A DNA stretch of 64,000 nt from Rutidosis leptorrhynchoides. Its lineage: Eukaryota > Streptophyta > Magnoliopsida > Asterales > Asteraceae. The DNA is taken from the NCBI RefSeq assembly GCF_046630445.1, contig NC_092338.1, positions 221,971,501 through 222,035,500 of the forward strand. The letters run 5' to 3'. The position numbers and the translations under genes were made by a program. Each line of letters opens with the position of its first letter. The stretch's first letter is position 1. The notes under the pieces were generated by a model. That model did no database searches, was not told the origin of the DNA, and was given only the letters and a program-made list of their open reading frames with translations. This document shows positions 10,567-23,788 of this stretch, piece by piece.

Positions 10567-13490
10567 TCATTGGCGTTGCACATACGTTTTATGACCTTCT
10601 TCCATAAGGATTTTATGTGTGCAATACGAAGGACTTATTCCTTTAATATCATGAATCTTCCATGCAATGGCTGGTTTATGGGCTTTCAACACAGAAATGA
10701 GTTGTGATTTTTCATTTTCAGTAAGAGAAGACGATATTATTACAGGTAATTCAGATTCACCATGTAAATAAGCGTATTCCAAATGGTTTGGAAGTGGCTT
10801 TAACTCTAATTTCGGAGGTTCTTCTATCGATGATTTGTATCGATATCTGTCTTCTTCTTTTAGCATTTGAATTTCTTCTGTTGTTGGTTCATATCCATTA
10901 GCTATAAGTGTAGCTAATATTTCAGCTTCATCAATTGGTTCATTACCTTCTCCTAAAGAACATTCTCCTGTTCCTTGTAATTCTGGAAATTCTTCTAATA
11001 ATTCTGCATGTGCATCTATAGTTTGAATATAATAACATGTATCATCTGCAGATTGCGGTTGTTGCATTGCTCTATCAACTGAAAAGGTAACACTCTCATC
11101 CTCTATACTTAGGGTCAGTTTCTTACCGAACACGTCTATCATTGCTTTAGCCGTGTTTAAGAATGGTCTTCCTAATATGAGAGGAACTCGAGAATCTTCT
11201 TCCATGTCCAGAACAACAAAATCTACTGGAAATACTAAAGTACCAACTTTAACTAGCATGTTCTCCATTATCCCTCTAGGTGTTTTATTGATCTATCAGC
11301 TAGTTGTATGCTTATTCTTGTTGGTTTCAATTCTCCAAGGTGTAGTTTAGTGTATAGTGAATACGGCATTAGATTTATACTAGCACCTAAGTCTGCCAAT
11401 GCTTCTATTGAACTAAGACTACCCAAAAAACATGTAATTGTGAAACTTCCTGGATCAGATAGTTTTTCTGGTATCTTATTTAACAGCACTGCTGAACAAT
11501 TAGCATTCATAGTAACAGCCGAGAGTTCTTCCATTTTCTTTCTATTTGAGATTAGATCTTTCAAGAATTTAGCATATCTAGGCATTCCTGAAATCACATC
11601 AATGAAAGGAAGATTTACATTTATCAGTTTAAACATATCCAAGAATTTGGATTGCTCGGCTTCAAGTTTCTCTTTCTTCATTTTACTCGGGTAAGGAAGT
11701 GGTGGTTGGTATGGTTTAACATAAGGTTTAGCCTTAACTGTGTTATCTTCATTAACCTTTTCAACTACCGGTTCTTTTTCCTTATCTTGATCAGGTTGTG
11801 GTTCTTGTAGAGTAGGAATAGTTTCATCAGAAGTTACAGGTATTTCCGGTGGTTTAAGTGTTGTACCACTTCTTGTGGTAATAGCTTTAGCTGTTTCATT
11901 CCGGGGGTTAGCATTTGTATCACTAGGTAGACTTTCCGGTTTTCTTTCACCTATTAACCTTGCTAGGTTACTTACTTCTTGTTCTAGATTTTGAATAGAA
12001 GCTTGTTGATTTCTAAATGCTTGAGCATTTTGTTCATTGGTTTGTTTTTGAGATGTGAAAAACTGCGTTTGAGTTTCAACTAGCTTCGTCATCATATCTT
12101 CTAAATTCGGCTTTTTATCATCGGTTTGTTGTGGTGGTTTGTTTTGAAAATTAGGTCTTTGCTGATTGTAATTATTATTGGATACTTGTTGATTGCTAGG
12201 ACCTTGTTGGTTGTTGTATGGAATATTTCGGTTATAATTCTGGTTTTGATTGTAAATCGGTCTTGGCGGTTGATAATTATTTCCAGGCCTTTGGTTTATG
12301 TATGAAATATTCTCTCTTTGTTCCATTGTTAATTCAATACTGAGACAATCTTTTGTCAAATGTGGTCCTCCACACTGCTCACAAGTAATTCGTATTGAGT
12401 GTATATCCTTAGTCATCTTTTCCATTCGTCTCTCGACAGCATCTATCTTTGCGGAAATGGAATCTAAGTCATGGCTAGAATCGGCTCTAGCTGCTTTAGA
12501 TGATCTAACGATATCTTTTTCTTGGTGCCACTCGTGTGAGTGGGAAGCAGTGTTATCAATAATTTTGTAAGCATCAGTTTCGGTTTTCTTCATAATAGAA
12601 CCACCAGCTGCTATACCTATGTCTTTCCTTGTAGTGATGTCGCATCCTTGGTAGAATATTTGTACTATTTGACAGGTGTCTAAACCATGTTGCGGACATC
12701 CTCTTAATAACTTTCCATATCTTGTCCACGCCTCATATAGAGTTTCATTTGACTTCTGTGTAAACGTAACAATTTCTGCTTGAAGTCTTACGGCTTTAGA
12801 TGCCGGAAAGAATTGTTTAAGAAATTTTTCAACTAAAATGTCCCATGTATCAATCGCCCCTTCAGGTAACGACTCCAACCAATCTTTGGCTTCTCCCTTT
12901 AAAGTCCAGGGAAATAACATGAGATATATCTGTTCATCCTCCACTTCTCGGATTTTAAATAGTGTGCAGATCCTATTAAAGGTACGTAAATGTTCATTTG
13001 GATCTTCCTTCGGCGCACCACTAAATTGGCATTGATTAGTCACCATGTGTAGAATTTGTCCTTTGATTTCATAATCTGGCGCATTAATATCTGGATGAGT
13101 AATTGCGTGACCTTGGCCAGTGCGTTTAGCTCTCATTCGGTCTTCCATACTTAAAGGTTCCAGATTCTCCATAATTGAATTTGTTGAATCGGTATCACTA
13201 GATGATTCTGATTTAATGGTTCGTTCCTCAACAATCTCTGTTTGAATGATTGGTGGTTCCGGAGGAAAGATTAGTGGTTCAGGATCTACGAATCGTTCCT
13301 GAATATTCTCCAGATTCTCAATTGTGAGGTCGGATTCAAAAAATGGATTATCGGAAATTTGAACTGAAGTACTTGGTCGACTGGATGACGATTCTAAAGA
13401 AAAATCAACGGCAGTAATATTTGCTAAATGTCTTGATCTAGTTAAAGGTGGTGAACGTACAAAAGGTGGTGAACGTCTTGCTCGGTGCAT
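10567..13490 (-). CDS. Athila gag and protease region (fossil)
   Basis: The N-terminal half is gag: a capsid-type retrotransposon gag domain around residues 150-300 (WTLKGEAKDWLESLP, EKFLKQFFP), a CX2C...C motif near CEQCGGPHLTKDC (zinc-knuckle-like), then an Asn/Gln-rich linker (YNQNQNYNRN, YNQQRPNFQNKPPQQ). The aspartic protease is marked by ALADLGASINLMPYSLYTKL near 11400, with LGRPFLN in the second half of the fold. Gag forms the particle, and the protease matures it. The region carries about one break and leads directly into pol. Confidence 0.85.
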
Positions 13491-14479
13491 TCACTGAATA
13501 TCCTATTAGTTTTTAAAAGGAAAGAAAAATTATAATAAGTTATCCAATCAATAGACTTTTCTGATTTTGCCCACGTTTCGAATAGCCAAAAGATGCAGCA
13601 GAGGGGCAGGATTCGTTTGGTCTCAATATAATTGAGGACTGTTTGGCTCCAATAACCCGGTCCACGTACAAATCCAACTATTACTACGAACCAGAAAATT
13701 TTGATGTCTATTAATTTAACCACTTAAAATAAATTTTCGTAATTTTAAGAAATTTAGATAAGAAGTAGAATAAAAATCTATGCCCTAAAACTAGAATAGC
13801 GAGAAATAAGAAAGAAAAAGAGTTCGTCGAAAAAGAAAAATGGTTGAAAAATAAAAGGTGACGGAAAAATAAAAGAAACTTATAAAAATTAAAAATACTT
13901 GACTAACCTAACCTTATTACTACAACTAACTTAAAATTATAATCGCAAATTGAGATAACTAATTGGAATGATAATTGGTACATAGTAAAAGGTGTCTAAA
14001 AATATTAAAGCTTACAGGAAAAACTATATCCCAAATGGAAATAACTTAGAAAGAAACTAAAACTTAAAAAGGCGTCGCAAAATTCTAAAGCACCTAAATC
14101 TTAGTCTAAATAAAAAGCACTTAAGGGATTTTACGGCAAAGCCTAAAAATCTAGAAGTAAAAATAACTATGGCAAAAACTAAGTTTAAAACTAAATATGA
14201 GCTAAAAATACAAATATTACGTTAAAACGATTGAAAAGGGACAAAATATAAAAATATACAAAAAGTTGTAAAAAGTACAATTTTTATAAAAATATTATTT
14301 TTATATTATTTATTTATTAAAACTACTAATTTTACAAATTAATTAAACTAATTAAACAAAATATTAATAAAAACTAAAATAATTATTTAATTAAAACCTA
14401 ATTAGGGTTTTATATTAATAATTATAATAATTATTCGTAATTAATGCCTGATTAGGGTTCTGTCGGCGTGTCAGGTTAT

Positions 14480-14528
14480 CTTCGCGACTTGCGGTATTCA
14501 AAGCATCAAACCCCGCGACTCGCGGGGT
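14480..14528. repeat. Paired GC-rich palindrome, leader copy
   Basis: A weak copy (TTCGCGACTTGCGG) followed by a strong near-palindrome, ACCCCGCGACTCGCGGGGT, in the element leader. Same core as the LTR copies. Confidence 0.8.
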
Positions 14529-14717
14529 TCCAAATTTCAACTGACAGGTTTAAAATTCGACGCGTTTTTCTTTTTTATTTTTTTTTATTTTCTGTTTTTA
14601 TATTTTTCTGTTTATATAAAAAAAAATATGTGTATAATAAAAACTTATATTTAAAACAAAACTAGAATAAAAAAAAATAGACTACTTTATAATTTTATAA
14701 ATAAAAATCTTAAAGCT

Positions 14718-14832
<115 letters not shown>

Positions 14833-15081
14833 CGGTTTTTTATATTTATAAAATATATTTATAAAATAAATTAAATAAAACTTATATTTTTACAAACTAA
14901 AGAAACTTTATAAAACTTAAATATTTATCAAAATCTTAAAAATACCCATATTTTTGTTTTTCTTTTTATATTTTCGAATATTTAAGACGTATTTTTATAA
15001 AAATGAATTTTAATAAAAGTAAACTAAAAAAAAACTTTTTTTTTATATATTAGCGTTGCGCTTCCGGCTTTTAAGAGTAGT

Positions 15082-15099
15082 TCCCCGGCAGCTGCGCCA
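15082..15099 (-). promoter_or_regulatory. Athila primer-binding site, tRNA-Asp type
   Basis: Minus-strand TGGCGCAGCTGCCGGGGA lies a few bases from the 5' LTR. It closely resembles the tRNA-Asp-complementary site known for Athila/Tat elements (TGGCGCCGTTGCCGGGGA). Confidence 0.85.
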
Positions 15100-15107
15100 A
15101 AAATACT

Positions 15108-17087
15108 TGATGTTTTATCAGAGAGGTATAAAATAGCTATTAAATTTAGCAGAAAATACTATTAAATACAATACAATTTTACACAAGATATTTATTTTAT
15201 TTAGAGAATGGATATACTTAAACCTTGCTACAACACTTATAGGCAGTGTACCTAATCGTAGAGTAGTGTAGTTTTTAGTAAGTCCGGTTCGTTCCACAGG
15301 GAGCTCTTTAAACAAAGCTTAACGCTATATTAGTTTACTTTTATAAAAATACAAATATATATATAAGTAATATTATTATTATAAAGGGGGGTTTTTACCG
15401 TTTAATGACCGGTTTGTCGATTTTAAAACTTTAGTCGCAATTAAAACCAAATGTAAAATAATATAAATACAAGACTTAAATTTAAGCGTAAAGTAAATAA
15501 CGATAATGAAATTGCGAATAATAAAAGTGCGATAAAATAAACTTGCGATAATTAAAAAGTACGATAATTAAAAGTGTAATTAAATAAAATAACAATAAAA
15601 ATGCGATAATTAGAAGTGCAATTAAATATAAAATAAAGGAAATTAAATATGAAATAAAAGAATTATGCTTATTTAAACTTCCGTAATCATGATGTTTGAC
15701 GTGTTGATTTTAGTTTTATGCTCATGGGTTAATTGTCCTTTGTCCTGGATTATTTAATATGTTCGTCTGGTTTTTGTCCATAACAGTCCATCAGTCATAA
15801 ATATAAAGTGCGAGTGTCCTCGTCAAATTATCCTTATACCCGAAGTTAAATATTCCAACTAATTGGGGACTTAAACTGTAACAAGATTTTAATACTTTGT
15901 TTAATAATTACACCAGGATGTCGACTGAGTGTAATCCAAGGTTTTAATATTTTGTTATCAATTATACCAAGTGTCCTTGTACATAATTTCACCCCTGTTT
16001 TAATTATTCTAGTGACTATTAATCCATTCTCGTGTCCGGTTAAATAAACGATTATTCATACATATAAATACCCCGCCCATCGTGTCCGATCGAGTGTATA
16101 TGGTAATTTATAGGGACACCCAATTGTAAATCTTTATATTAACATTAACAAACTATCATTCAGTTAAACAAATATAAAGCCCATTAATAGCCCATAGTCT
16201 AATTTCCACAAGTGTCGTTCTTTTGTCCAAACCCCAATTATGGTACAAAGCCCAATTACCCAATTTTAGTAATTAGCCCAACATCATGATTACTTCGTTT
16301 TAAATAAGCATAATAATAACTTAGCTACGAGACATTAATGTAAAAAGGTTGAACATAACTTACAATGATTAAAAATAGCGTAGCGTTACACGGACAGAAT
16401 TTCGACTTACACCCTTACAATATTCGCTAACATACCCTTATTATTAGGATTAAAATTAAAATTAAAATATAAATTATATATATATATATTTTACGTATAT
16501 AGATAGAGAGAATGATATATGATGGATGAAAAATGATCAGAATTCGGTTGGCTTTATAGGGAGTTTCAAATTTTGGGGCTCCGCGACTCGCGGCCTATTT
16601 TGCCTTCAAACTCCGCGAGTCGCGGAGTTTGCAAAAACAGCTCACCAGCTTTTGGAGTCTTTCTTGCCGACGATTTATTTATAAATATAATATATATATA
16701 TAATTAATTATATATTATATTATATTTATATACATAGTTAACTTGTAATTTTTAGTCCGTTGCGTCGAGCGTTGAGAGTTGACTCTGGTCCCGGTTCCGG
16801 ATTTTCGAACGTCCTTGCGTACAATTTTATATTTTGTACTTTGCGTTTTGAATCTTGTACTCTTGTAATTTCGAGACGTTTCTTATCAATAATTGGAACC
16901 TCTTTGATTGTATTTTGTACTTTTGAGCTTTTTGGTCGTTTGCGTCTTCAATTCGTCGAATCTGTCTTTTGTCTTCATCTTTTATTATTTAAACGAATAT
17001 CACTTGTAAATAGAACAATTGCAACTAAAAGCTTGTCTTTCTTGAGGAATAATGCTATGAAATATATGTTCGTTTTTAGCATTATCA
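15108..17087 (-). repeat. Athila 5' LTR (right copy)
   Basis: A 1,980-bp LTR, collinear with 46-2036. It would drive transcription leftward. It contains a GC-rich palindrome pair at 16579-16627. Confidence 0.93.
16579..16627. repeat. Paired GC-rich palindrome in Athila right LTR
   Basis: CTCCGCGACTCGCGG followed by CTCCGCGAGTCGCGGAG. Counterpart of 1519-1567. Confidence 0.87.
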
Positions 17088-17092
17088 GAACT

Positions 17093-17596
17093 ATATACGC
17101 ACAGTAGTAAAAGTATATTAATAATAAGTTTTCAACTTATTAAAAATATGACCGTCGTCCTTGGATTCACGAACCTATAACAATAATAATGATTCAGATA
17201 ATAATACGACATATGAATAAAATAAAGCAAGTTCATAGAATACTTATATAATAATTTTTAACATTTTATGTTAGTAGTCCTTTGTTAGTAGTCCAAAATA
17301 GTCCGAAAAGTCCAACAGTCCAATAATCGGTGTATATATATATATATATATATATAATCTTAGAATTACCCCACGACGTATTGTATACGTATTGTCTTTG
17401 CATCAACCCAGAGACATATTGTATACATATTGTCTTAGAATTAACTAAGACGTATTGTGTACGTATTGTCTTAGGATTTATCAAAACGTATTGTATATTT
17501 ATTATGTTAAGACGTACCAAGAATATTATTATACATATATACAATCACAGAATTAACCAAGATTATAATATTTTGTTATACTACTGATAACATATC

Positions 17597-17642
<46 letters not shown>

Positions 17643-19110
17643 ATATAGGAAAAGTAAACAAGGATATGGTTAATATAGTTTTTATAATATAAATTTCGTC
17701 CATACAACGTTAATTTTAGCAGATTTTGTTTTGCTCGCCAAATATTCATTACAACTCCGTTTAAAGTGAATCAAATTACTATGGATTTCTTAAGAAGTAA
17801 AGTTTACAAAACCAAATCGAAAAGTTCATCCCAAGTAGTAATTTTTAGAGCTTTACCCTCTTTTTGTGTCGGTGGACAGATTTGGAAAAATTCCGGCATC
17901 CACCCAATATATGATTTTTGATAAAATACTTCCATTTTGTCTAAAATCATGAAAAAAATACTGGAAGTCTTATTTACATATATTAACATATTTTCAAATT
18001 CTTAGTCTCGAACTCAAAGTCTAAGATAGGTTTTTAATTCCCAACCCAAAACAGCCCGCTTTTTGCCGAATGGAGATTAAAGGATATATGTTAAGTTTCA
18101 AGATGTTCTTCATATGTACAAGTTATAAGTTCTTATATTAACTTAATATAACATCATAATACATATAAATAAGTATTATTAGAGTTATGTTAGAAAGATT
18201 AGATTAGTTTTTCAAACAAGCTTGGTGTTCACCAAAACAAGTTCTAGTTTTTACAAGTTTTATAAGTATAATAAGATAGCAACTATACAAGGAATTGAAC
18301 AAGGATTTTGAAAAGTATTTTACCTTGATTATGAAGAGGAAAGTTGCTGAGATTAAAGTATGATATGAGAGCATTCAAGTGTGTGTTTTTAGTTTAAGAA
18401 AATGTGGAGTAAAAATGAGTTAAAATGGTCCTTATTTATAAGCTTATAATTTTGGCTTTTAGTGAAAATATCTAAGATACGTTAAATTATATTAAGTCAT
18501 GCATGACATATTAAATTAATTAGGTCATGGATGACATATTACACAAATAATTGCAGATTTCTATTGGTATATACCAATAGTAAATACTTCTAGAAGCTGT
18601 GTATAATACGGGTAAAAATACCGTATGAATGCGAGTAGAATTCTTGAGGAAATTGAACGGAAATATGTGTATAGCTATCCTTTATATGTATTGGTATATT
18701 ATAAAGTGTATTCAATAATTATAAGGATGTATTTACACTCGTAATACATTATATGTAAATACATTTTAACATAAGTTAATTACGTCGTTTAAATAGTAAC
18801 ATATATATTGTTTGAAAACTCTTTAAATTAGTAGTATGAAAATATATATATAATACTTTGTTAATATACTTAATGAGATATTTAATTATCATATTTTCAA
18901 GTTAAATATATATAAATCCATATATACACATAATAATTAAACAATTAAATCAAGTTATGACGTTCGTGAATCGTCGGAATAAAAGGGTGACCAAAAGCTT
19001 GTGTAAAACTCTTTCCGGAGGTTCAAGATTTATTAAAATTCATTGCTTATCAAGTCGGAATTATATAAAGATTAAGTTTAAATTTGGTCAGAAATTTTCG
19101 GGTCGTCACA
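17093..19110 (-). mobile_element. Minus-strand LTR fragment, Tekay-like, split by Athila
   Basis: Read on the minus strand it begins TGTGACGACCCG at 19110, the type of LTR start used by elements B, C and D. It contains a candidate TATA box (TATAAATAAGG, near 18430-18445) and the block GGGCTGTTTTGGGTT shared with the B and D LTRs. It continues past the Athila insertion in 1-45. Divergent and AT-rich, so older than the intact elements. I cannot tell whether it is a solo LTR or part of a full element. Confidence 0.75.
17357..17520. repeat. Minisatellite, ~36-bp unit, about 4 copies
   Basis: Imperfect direct repeats of a unit centred on GACGTATTGTATACGTATTG, spaced 36-38 bp (starting near 17375, 17413, 17449 and 17485). 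It lies within the old LTR fragment next to a short (AT)n tract at 17331-17356. A second (AT)n tract lies at 17601-17640. Confidence 0.8.
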
Positions 19111-19426
19111 TAATGTGCTCCCATTTCCACTTTGGAATTTCTAATGGTTGTAACATACCATACTGCTTTTGGTGTTCGACCTTAACTTGGAAACATGTGA
19201 CGCATTGTTCAACATACTTAACAGCATCACGTTTCATGCCGGGCCACCAATACTCTTTCTTTAAGTCAAGATACATCTTTGTCGCACCCGGATGAACGGA
19301 ATACTTTGACTTATGTGCTTCATCGAGTAGCACTTGTCGGAAATCTCCCATTCTAGGCACCCACACTCTTCCTTGAAAGGACAACAAACCATGCGGGCCT
19401 AAGGTAATAGACTCTATTTGTCTCAT
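19111..19426 (-). pseudogene. Ty3/gypsy integrase remnant (fossil)
   Basis: A minus-strand fragment of a chromovirus-type integrase. The N-terminal zinc-binding region is clear (HKSKYSVHPGATKMYLDL, WWPGMKRDAV, CVTCFQVKVEHQK), ending at the IPKWKWEHIM motif that normally leads into the catalytic core. The match stops where the LTR starting at 19110 begins, so the older element seems to have been interrupted by that LTR. The rest could lie to the left of this window. Confidence 0.85.
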
Positions 19427-19622
19427 GATTCGTTCTTCATGTAATAGACTCCAGTAAGTAAGGTATCCATTGTATTTTTAGATTTCAAGTTGAACCCTTT
19501 CCACTCTATATTCACAATTTATGTCTTGAAATTAGTTATATTTTAGTTCTAACTAGGACGGAGCTTTAAGATTAACACGAGAGTGCTCGAGTTAAATCAA
19601 GCAAAACATATGGTGTTATATA
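19427..19622. other. Unassigned spacer
   Basis: Short AT-rich stretch between the integrase remnant and the CACTA end. No gene seen. Confidence 0.4.
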
Positions 19623-20024
19623 CACTACTAGAAAAAGGCCTTTTGCGGACGACCTATGGGGACGACATGTCGTCTCAGAAGATCTTTCTGAATGACATGT
19701 CGTCCCCAATGCGTCGTCGTGAATGCCTCGTCACGAAAAAATTCGGGATGACGATAGTTCTTTTGGGGACGACACAATCCTTGTTAGAAGAAATAGTGCA
19801 ATCAAGCATAAAATAAAAGTGGGTTACGGCCCGATTTCTAACCAAAATCGTAACAAATCAAAACAAGAGTACATGCAACATTTTCAACACAACAATTGTG
19901 ATAACATCTCCAAATAAGCTCAATAAAACGACTACAACTTGGCTTTTGAATGATTAGAAAATTTTAAAAATTCTCAGATTATTTCAAAAATGACTCACAA
20001 AATAAGAAAGCCAAGTGTAACACA
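19623..20024. mobile_element. CACTA (En/Spm) DNA transposon end, truncated
   Basis: Begins with CACTACTAGAAAAAGGCC, a typical plant CACTA terminus. It is followed by subterminal repeats of a GGGGACGAC / GACGACATGTCGTC type in both orientations (19645-19780), which in this superfamily bind the element's own transposase-related protein. Element C begins at 20025, so only one end is seen. I found no matching opposite end after 45394 in this window. Confidence 0.75.
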
Positions 20025-21802
20025 TGTGATGACCCGGGAATTTCCGATCAAATTTAAACTTAATCTCTATATGATTTTGATACGATAAGCAAAGTATGTA
20101 ATGAGGAGTCTAGAAAATTTTGGAACGATGTTCATTTATTCAATTGACCTTCGACTGCTCTCGATGATTCACGAACAATTGTTATAAATAAATATGTATG
20201 TACATATATGTAAATATAATTATAAGAGTATATATTAATATGGGTTAACATAATATAAATAGATCATTTAAATTGAATTAAAAATCTAAAGTAAAATATT
20301 TAATAACTTGAAATAATAAGAATAAAAATTTAATCATTTGAATTTAATTATTTAATTTAATAAAAAAATTATTAAGTTGTTACCAAAATATAATTCTTAT
20401 ATTATAATGTTTGATTAATGAATATCCAATGTATGATATTATATATCATATAATTAATAATATGTAATATTGATATCTAATAAAATAAGGTTAAATATAA
20501 ACTATAATTAATATAGAGATATATTACTTCATTATTATGACTACAAAAATTAATAACTAATACCAGTACTAGATATATTATAGACATTATATAGATATGA
20601 AATTTGTTATGTATAACTTGTATATCTTAAATATTATTTGTATTATAATCAGATATCATCACTACCCTTATCATTAATAATCATAATTTGTATTATCATT
20701 AATAATATTATTGTTATCATTATTATATTATAAATAGTAGTAAGATTATAAATTTTAATCATTATCATGATACTGTTATAATTACTTTTATTATGATCTG
20801 TAATATCTTGATATTATTATTATTATTATTATTATTACCATTATATTATCATAAATTTTATTATCATTATATATAACATTAAGAGTACTTATATTATTAT
20901 ACTTATAATATTAGTTGTTGTATATAAATACAAATAGATAAACACATTTTTTTATACAGATAATTCAAATGCTGTTAAATACAAATAAATATACAGATAT
21001 TAGGATTAATCATATTATATAATCACAGTCATATACACTACACTTTTATATCACTATCCATTCTAATATTTTATCCTGCTTTCTATTATACCTGTGAACA
21101 AATGTCGACACATTATTGTTTTATATATATATCGATTCATCACAGATTATGGAAGGGAGTCTAGTCGATTTTTCTCCATCACCATATTCAATCATAATAG
21201 TTATTTTTTTTTAACTTCAATTATTAGAGGAATTAAAACAGAAAAACCGATGATATGGGTTCAAGACCTCTGTTACGTCATATTTCAATCAATAGCAAAT
21301 TTTCGAATCAATCTTTCAAATCTAAAAGTGCAAAAGTGTTAGGAACGATTCATTTATACTATCTGTAAGTTTTCATTCGCTAATTCCTCAAAATATGTAT
21401 GAATTTTCGAAGTCAATGTTTTTGGAGTAAAAAGTCAAATATCGTCCTTCAACTGAATTCGTTATATCTGTTATGATTTAAATGAAATTGAGGATTGAGA
21501 AAGATTTTAGAAAGGTTTTACAAACTATTTCATGTTGAGAGTTTGGTCTAAAACGATTGCGAAATTAAACTTAATTTTTTTTTCTTTACTACCGTCGCAC
21601 AGCAAGAAGCACTCTGTGCAATTTTTTTTATTTTTTTAATTAAGTCCACTAGAGGATCGTTTTTATTAATTGGCTAACCCTAAAATTTATATAAGAAACT
21701 AGTTATGAGTTAGATTTGATTCATGGTTGATTTGTAAATTGATGAAGAAGATGAGTACGAGTAAAACAGGTTATAAGAATTTTAGTCAGGATTAAAACAG
21801 AT

Positions 21803-21922
21803 AAACGGGCCATGGTCCATTGGTTAAGAAGAGTGACGGGTATTCGAGAGGTCCGGGGTTCGAGTCCCCAGCGATGCAGTATATTTTTGGGCGATTTTTT
21901 TTTCTTGAAGGTAGCCCTTTTC

Positions 21923-21924
<2 letters not shown>
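21803..21924 (+). mobile_element. tRNA-derived SINE-like segment with Pol III A and B boxes (5' LTR of C)
   Basis: A-box TGGTCCATTGG at 21813-21823 and B-box GGTTCGAGTCC at 21857-21867 fit the Pol III consensus at tRNA-like spacing. The T-arm-like GGGG/CCCC stem around the B-box is visible, but the acceptor ends do not pair, so it is not a working tRNA gene. A run of nine T residues begins near 21895, where Pol III would be expected to stop, giving a possible transcript of ~90-100 nt. A (TTA)n array follows, as a tail might. Same segment in the right LTR. Confidence 0.6.

Positions 21925-21987
<63 letters not shown>
21925..21987. repeat. (TTA)n microsatellite
   Basis: About 63 bp directly after the SINE-like segment. 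A second array of ~52 bp lies at 22138-22189. Both are longer in the right LTR. Confidence 0.95.
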
Positions 21988-21988
<1 letters not shown>

Positions 21989-22137
21989 TAGTAATTATTA
22001 TGATTATGATTAATGTTATTATTATTATAAATATAATTAATATTGTTATCATTATGATTATTATTATTGTAAGAATTAGTATTAGTTAGTAGTATAATTA
22101 TTATTACAAGTACCATAATTGTTGTTAACATTATAAC

Positions 22138-22189
<52 letters not shown>

Positions 22190-22583
22190 GGTATTAGTAT
22201 TAATTATGTTATTATTATTAAATTCAAAACTATAATATTATTATCATGGATAGGTTTATAATACAAACTATTATCATTTTTGTAAATATTAGTATTAGCA
22301 CCTTGTTATAATTAATAGAACCGATATTATTAACATAAATATTATTATTTGTATTATCACGAGTATTATTATGTAAATTATTAAAAATCAGTATTATAAC
22401 TTTCATTAATAATAAAATTAATATTTTCACAAGTATTATTATAAATATCATTATTTTTATCATTAAAAAAAATTATTATTAACATTATTACCTTTAGTAT
22501 TAATATTAAGTATTAACATTATTATTATTTTTGTCATTTTAAAATTATGATAAAACTACTATTATTGTTATCTTTAACAAACA

Positions 22584-22693
<110 letters not shown>

Positions 22694-23776
22694 ATACATT
22701 TAATACATATAACATAACAAAAATTAATATCTTTATATACAAAATGAATATACGAAACATATATATATACTATTAATATAAAAAGGATATAACTAATAAA
22801 TATATTTATTCGATTACAACTATGTATATTAATAAATATACAAATGATATAGGTTCGTGAATCCGAGGCCAACCCTGTATTGTTCAGTTGTTCAATATCG
22901 TCATATGTATTTTTACTACAAAATACATTAGATGAGTTTCATTAATCCCTTTTTAAATGCTTTCGCAATATATATTTTTGGGACTGAGAATACATGCGCT
23001 GTTTTTATAACTGTTTTACGAAATAGACACAAGTAATTGAAACTACATTATATGGTTGAATGATCGAAATCGAATATGCCCCTTTTTATTAAGTCTGGTA
23101 ATCTAAGAATTAGGGAACAGACACCCTAATTGACGCGAACTCTAAAGATAGATCTATCGGGCCCAACAAGCCCCATCCAAAGTACCGGATGCTTTAGTAC
23201 TTCGAAATTTATATCATGTCCGAAGGAGGATCCCGGAATGATGGGGATATTCTTAAATGCATATTGTGAATGTCGGTTACCAAGTGTTCAATCCATATGA
23301 ATGATATTTTGTCTCTATGCATGGGACGTATGTTTATGAAAAATGGAAATATGAAATCTTGTGGTCTATTAGAATTATGAAATGATTATTTATATTAAAC
23401 TAATAAACTCACCAATCTTTTGGTTGACACTTGAAAGCATGTTTATTCTCAGGTATGAAAGAAATCTTCCGTTGTGCATTTGCTTATTTTAAAGATATTA
23501 CTTGGAGTCATTCATGACATATTTCAAAATACGTTGCATTCGAGTCGTCGAGTTCATCAAGATTATTATTAAGTTAATTATAGTTAGATATATTATGAAA
23601 TGGTATGTATGCCGTCAACTTTCAATGTAATGAAAGATTGTCTTTTCAAAAACGAATGCAATGTTTGTAAAATGTATCATATGGAGGTCAAGTACCTCGC
23701 GATGTAATCAACTGTTGTGAATCGTTTATAATCGATATGGACTTCGTCCGGATAGATTAGAACGGGTCCTTTCAGT

Positions 23777-23788
23777 TGGTATCAGAGC
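23777..23788 (+). promoter_or_regulatory. Element C primer-binding site
   Basis: TGGTATCAGAGC, complementary to the 3' end of initiator tRNA-Met as in most chromoviruses, 2 bp after the LTR. Confidence 0.9.

Noticed and set aside
17357-17520. CRISPR-like array
   Set aside because: Repeats are tandem without unique spacers, and the sequence is plant nuclear DNA.
21813-21867. Functional tRNA gene
   Set aside because: A and B boxes are present, but the acceptor ends cannot pair and the D and anticodon arms are not convincing.
21820-22089. Poly-leucine, poly-asparagine and poly-tyrosine open frames over the (TTA)n arrays
   Set aside because: They are translations of a microsatellite in each frame and have no gene-like sequence beyond it.
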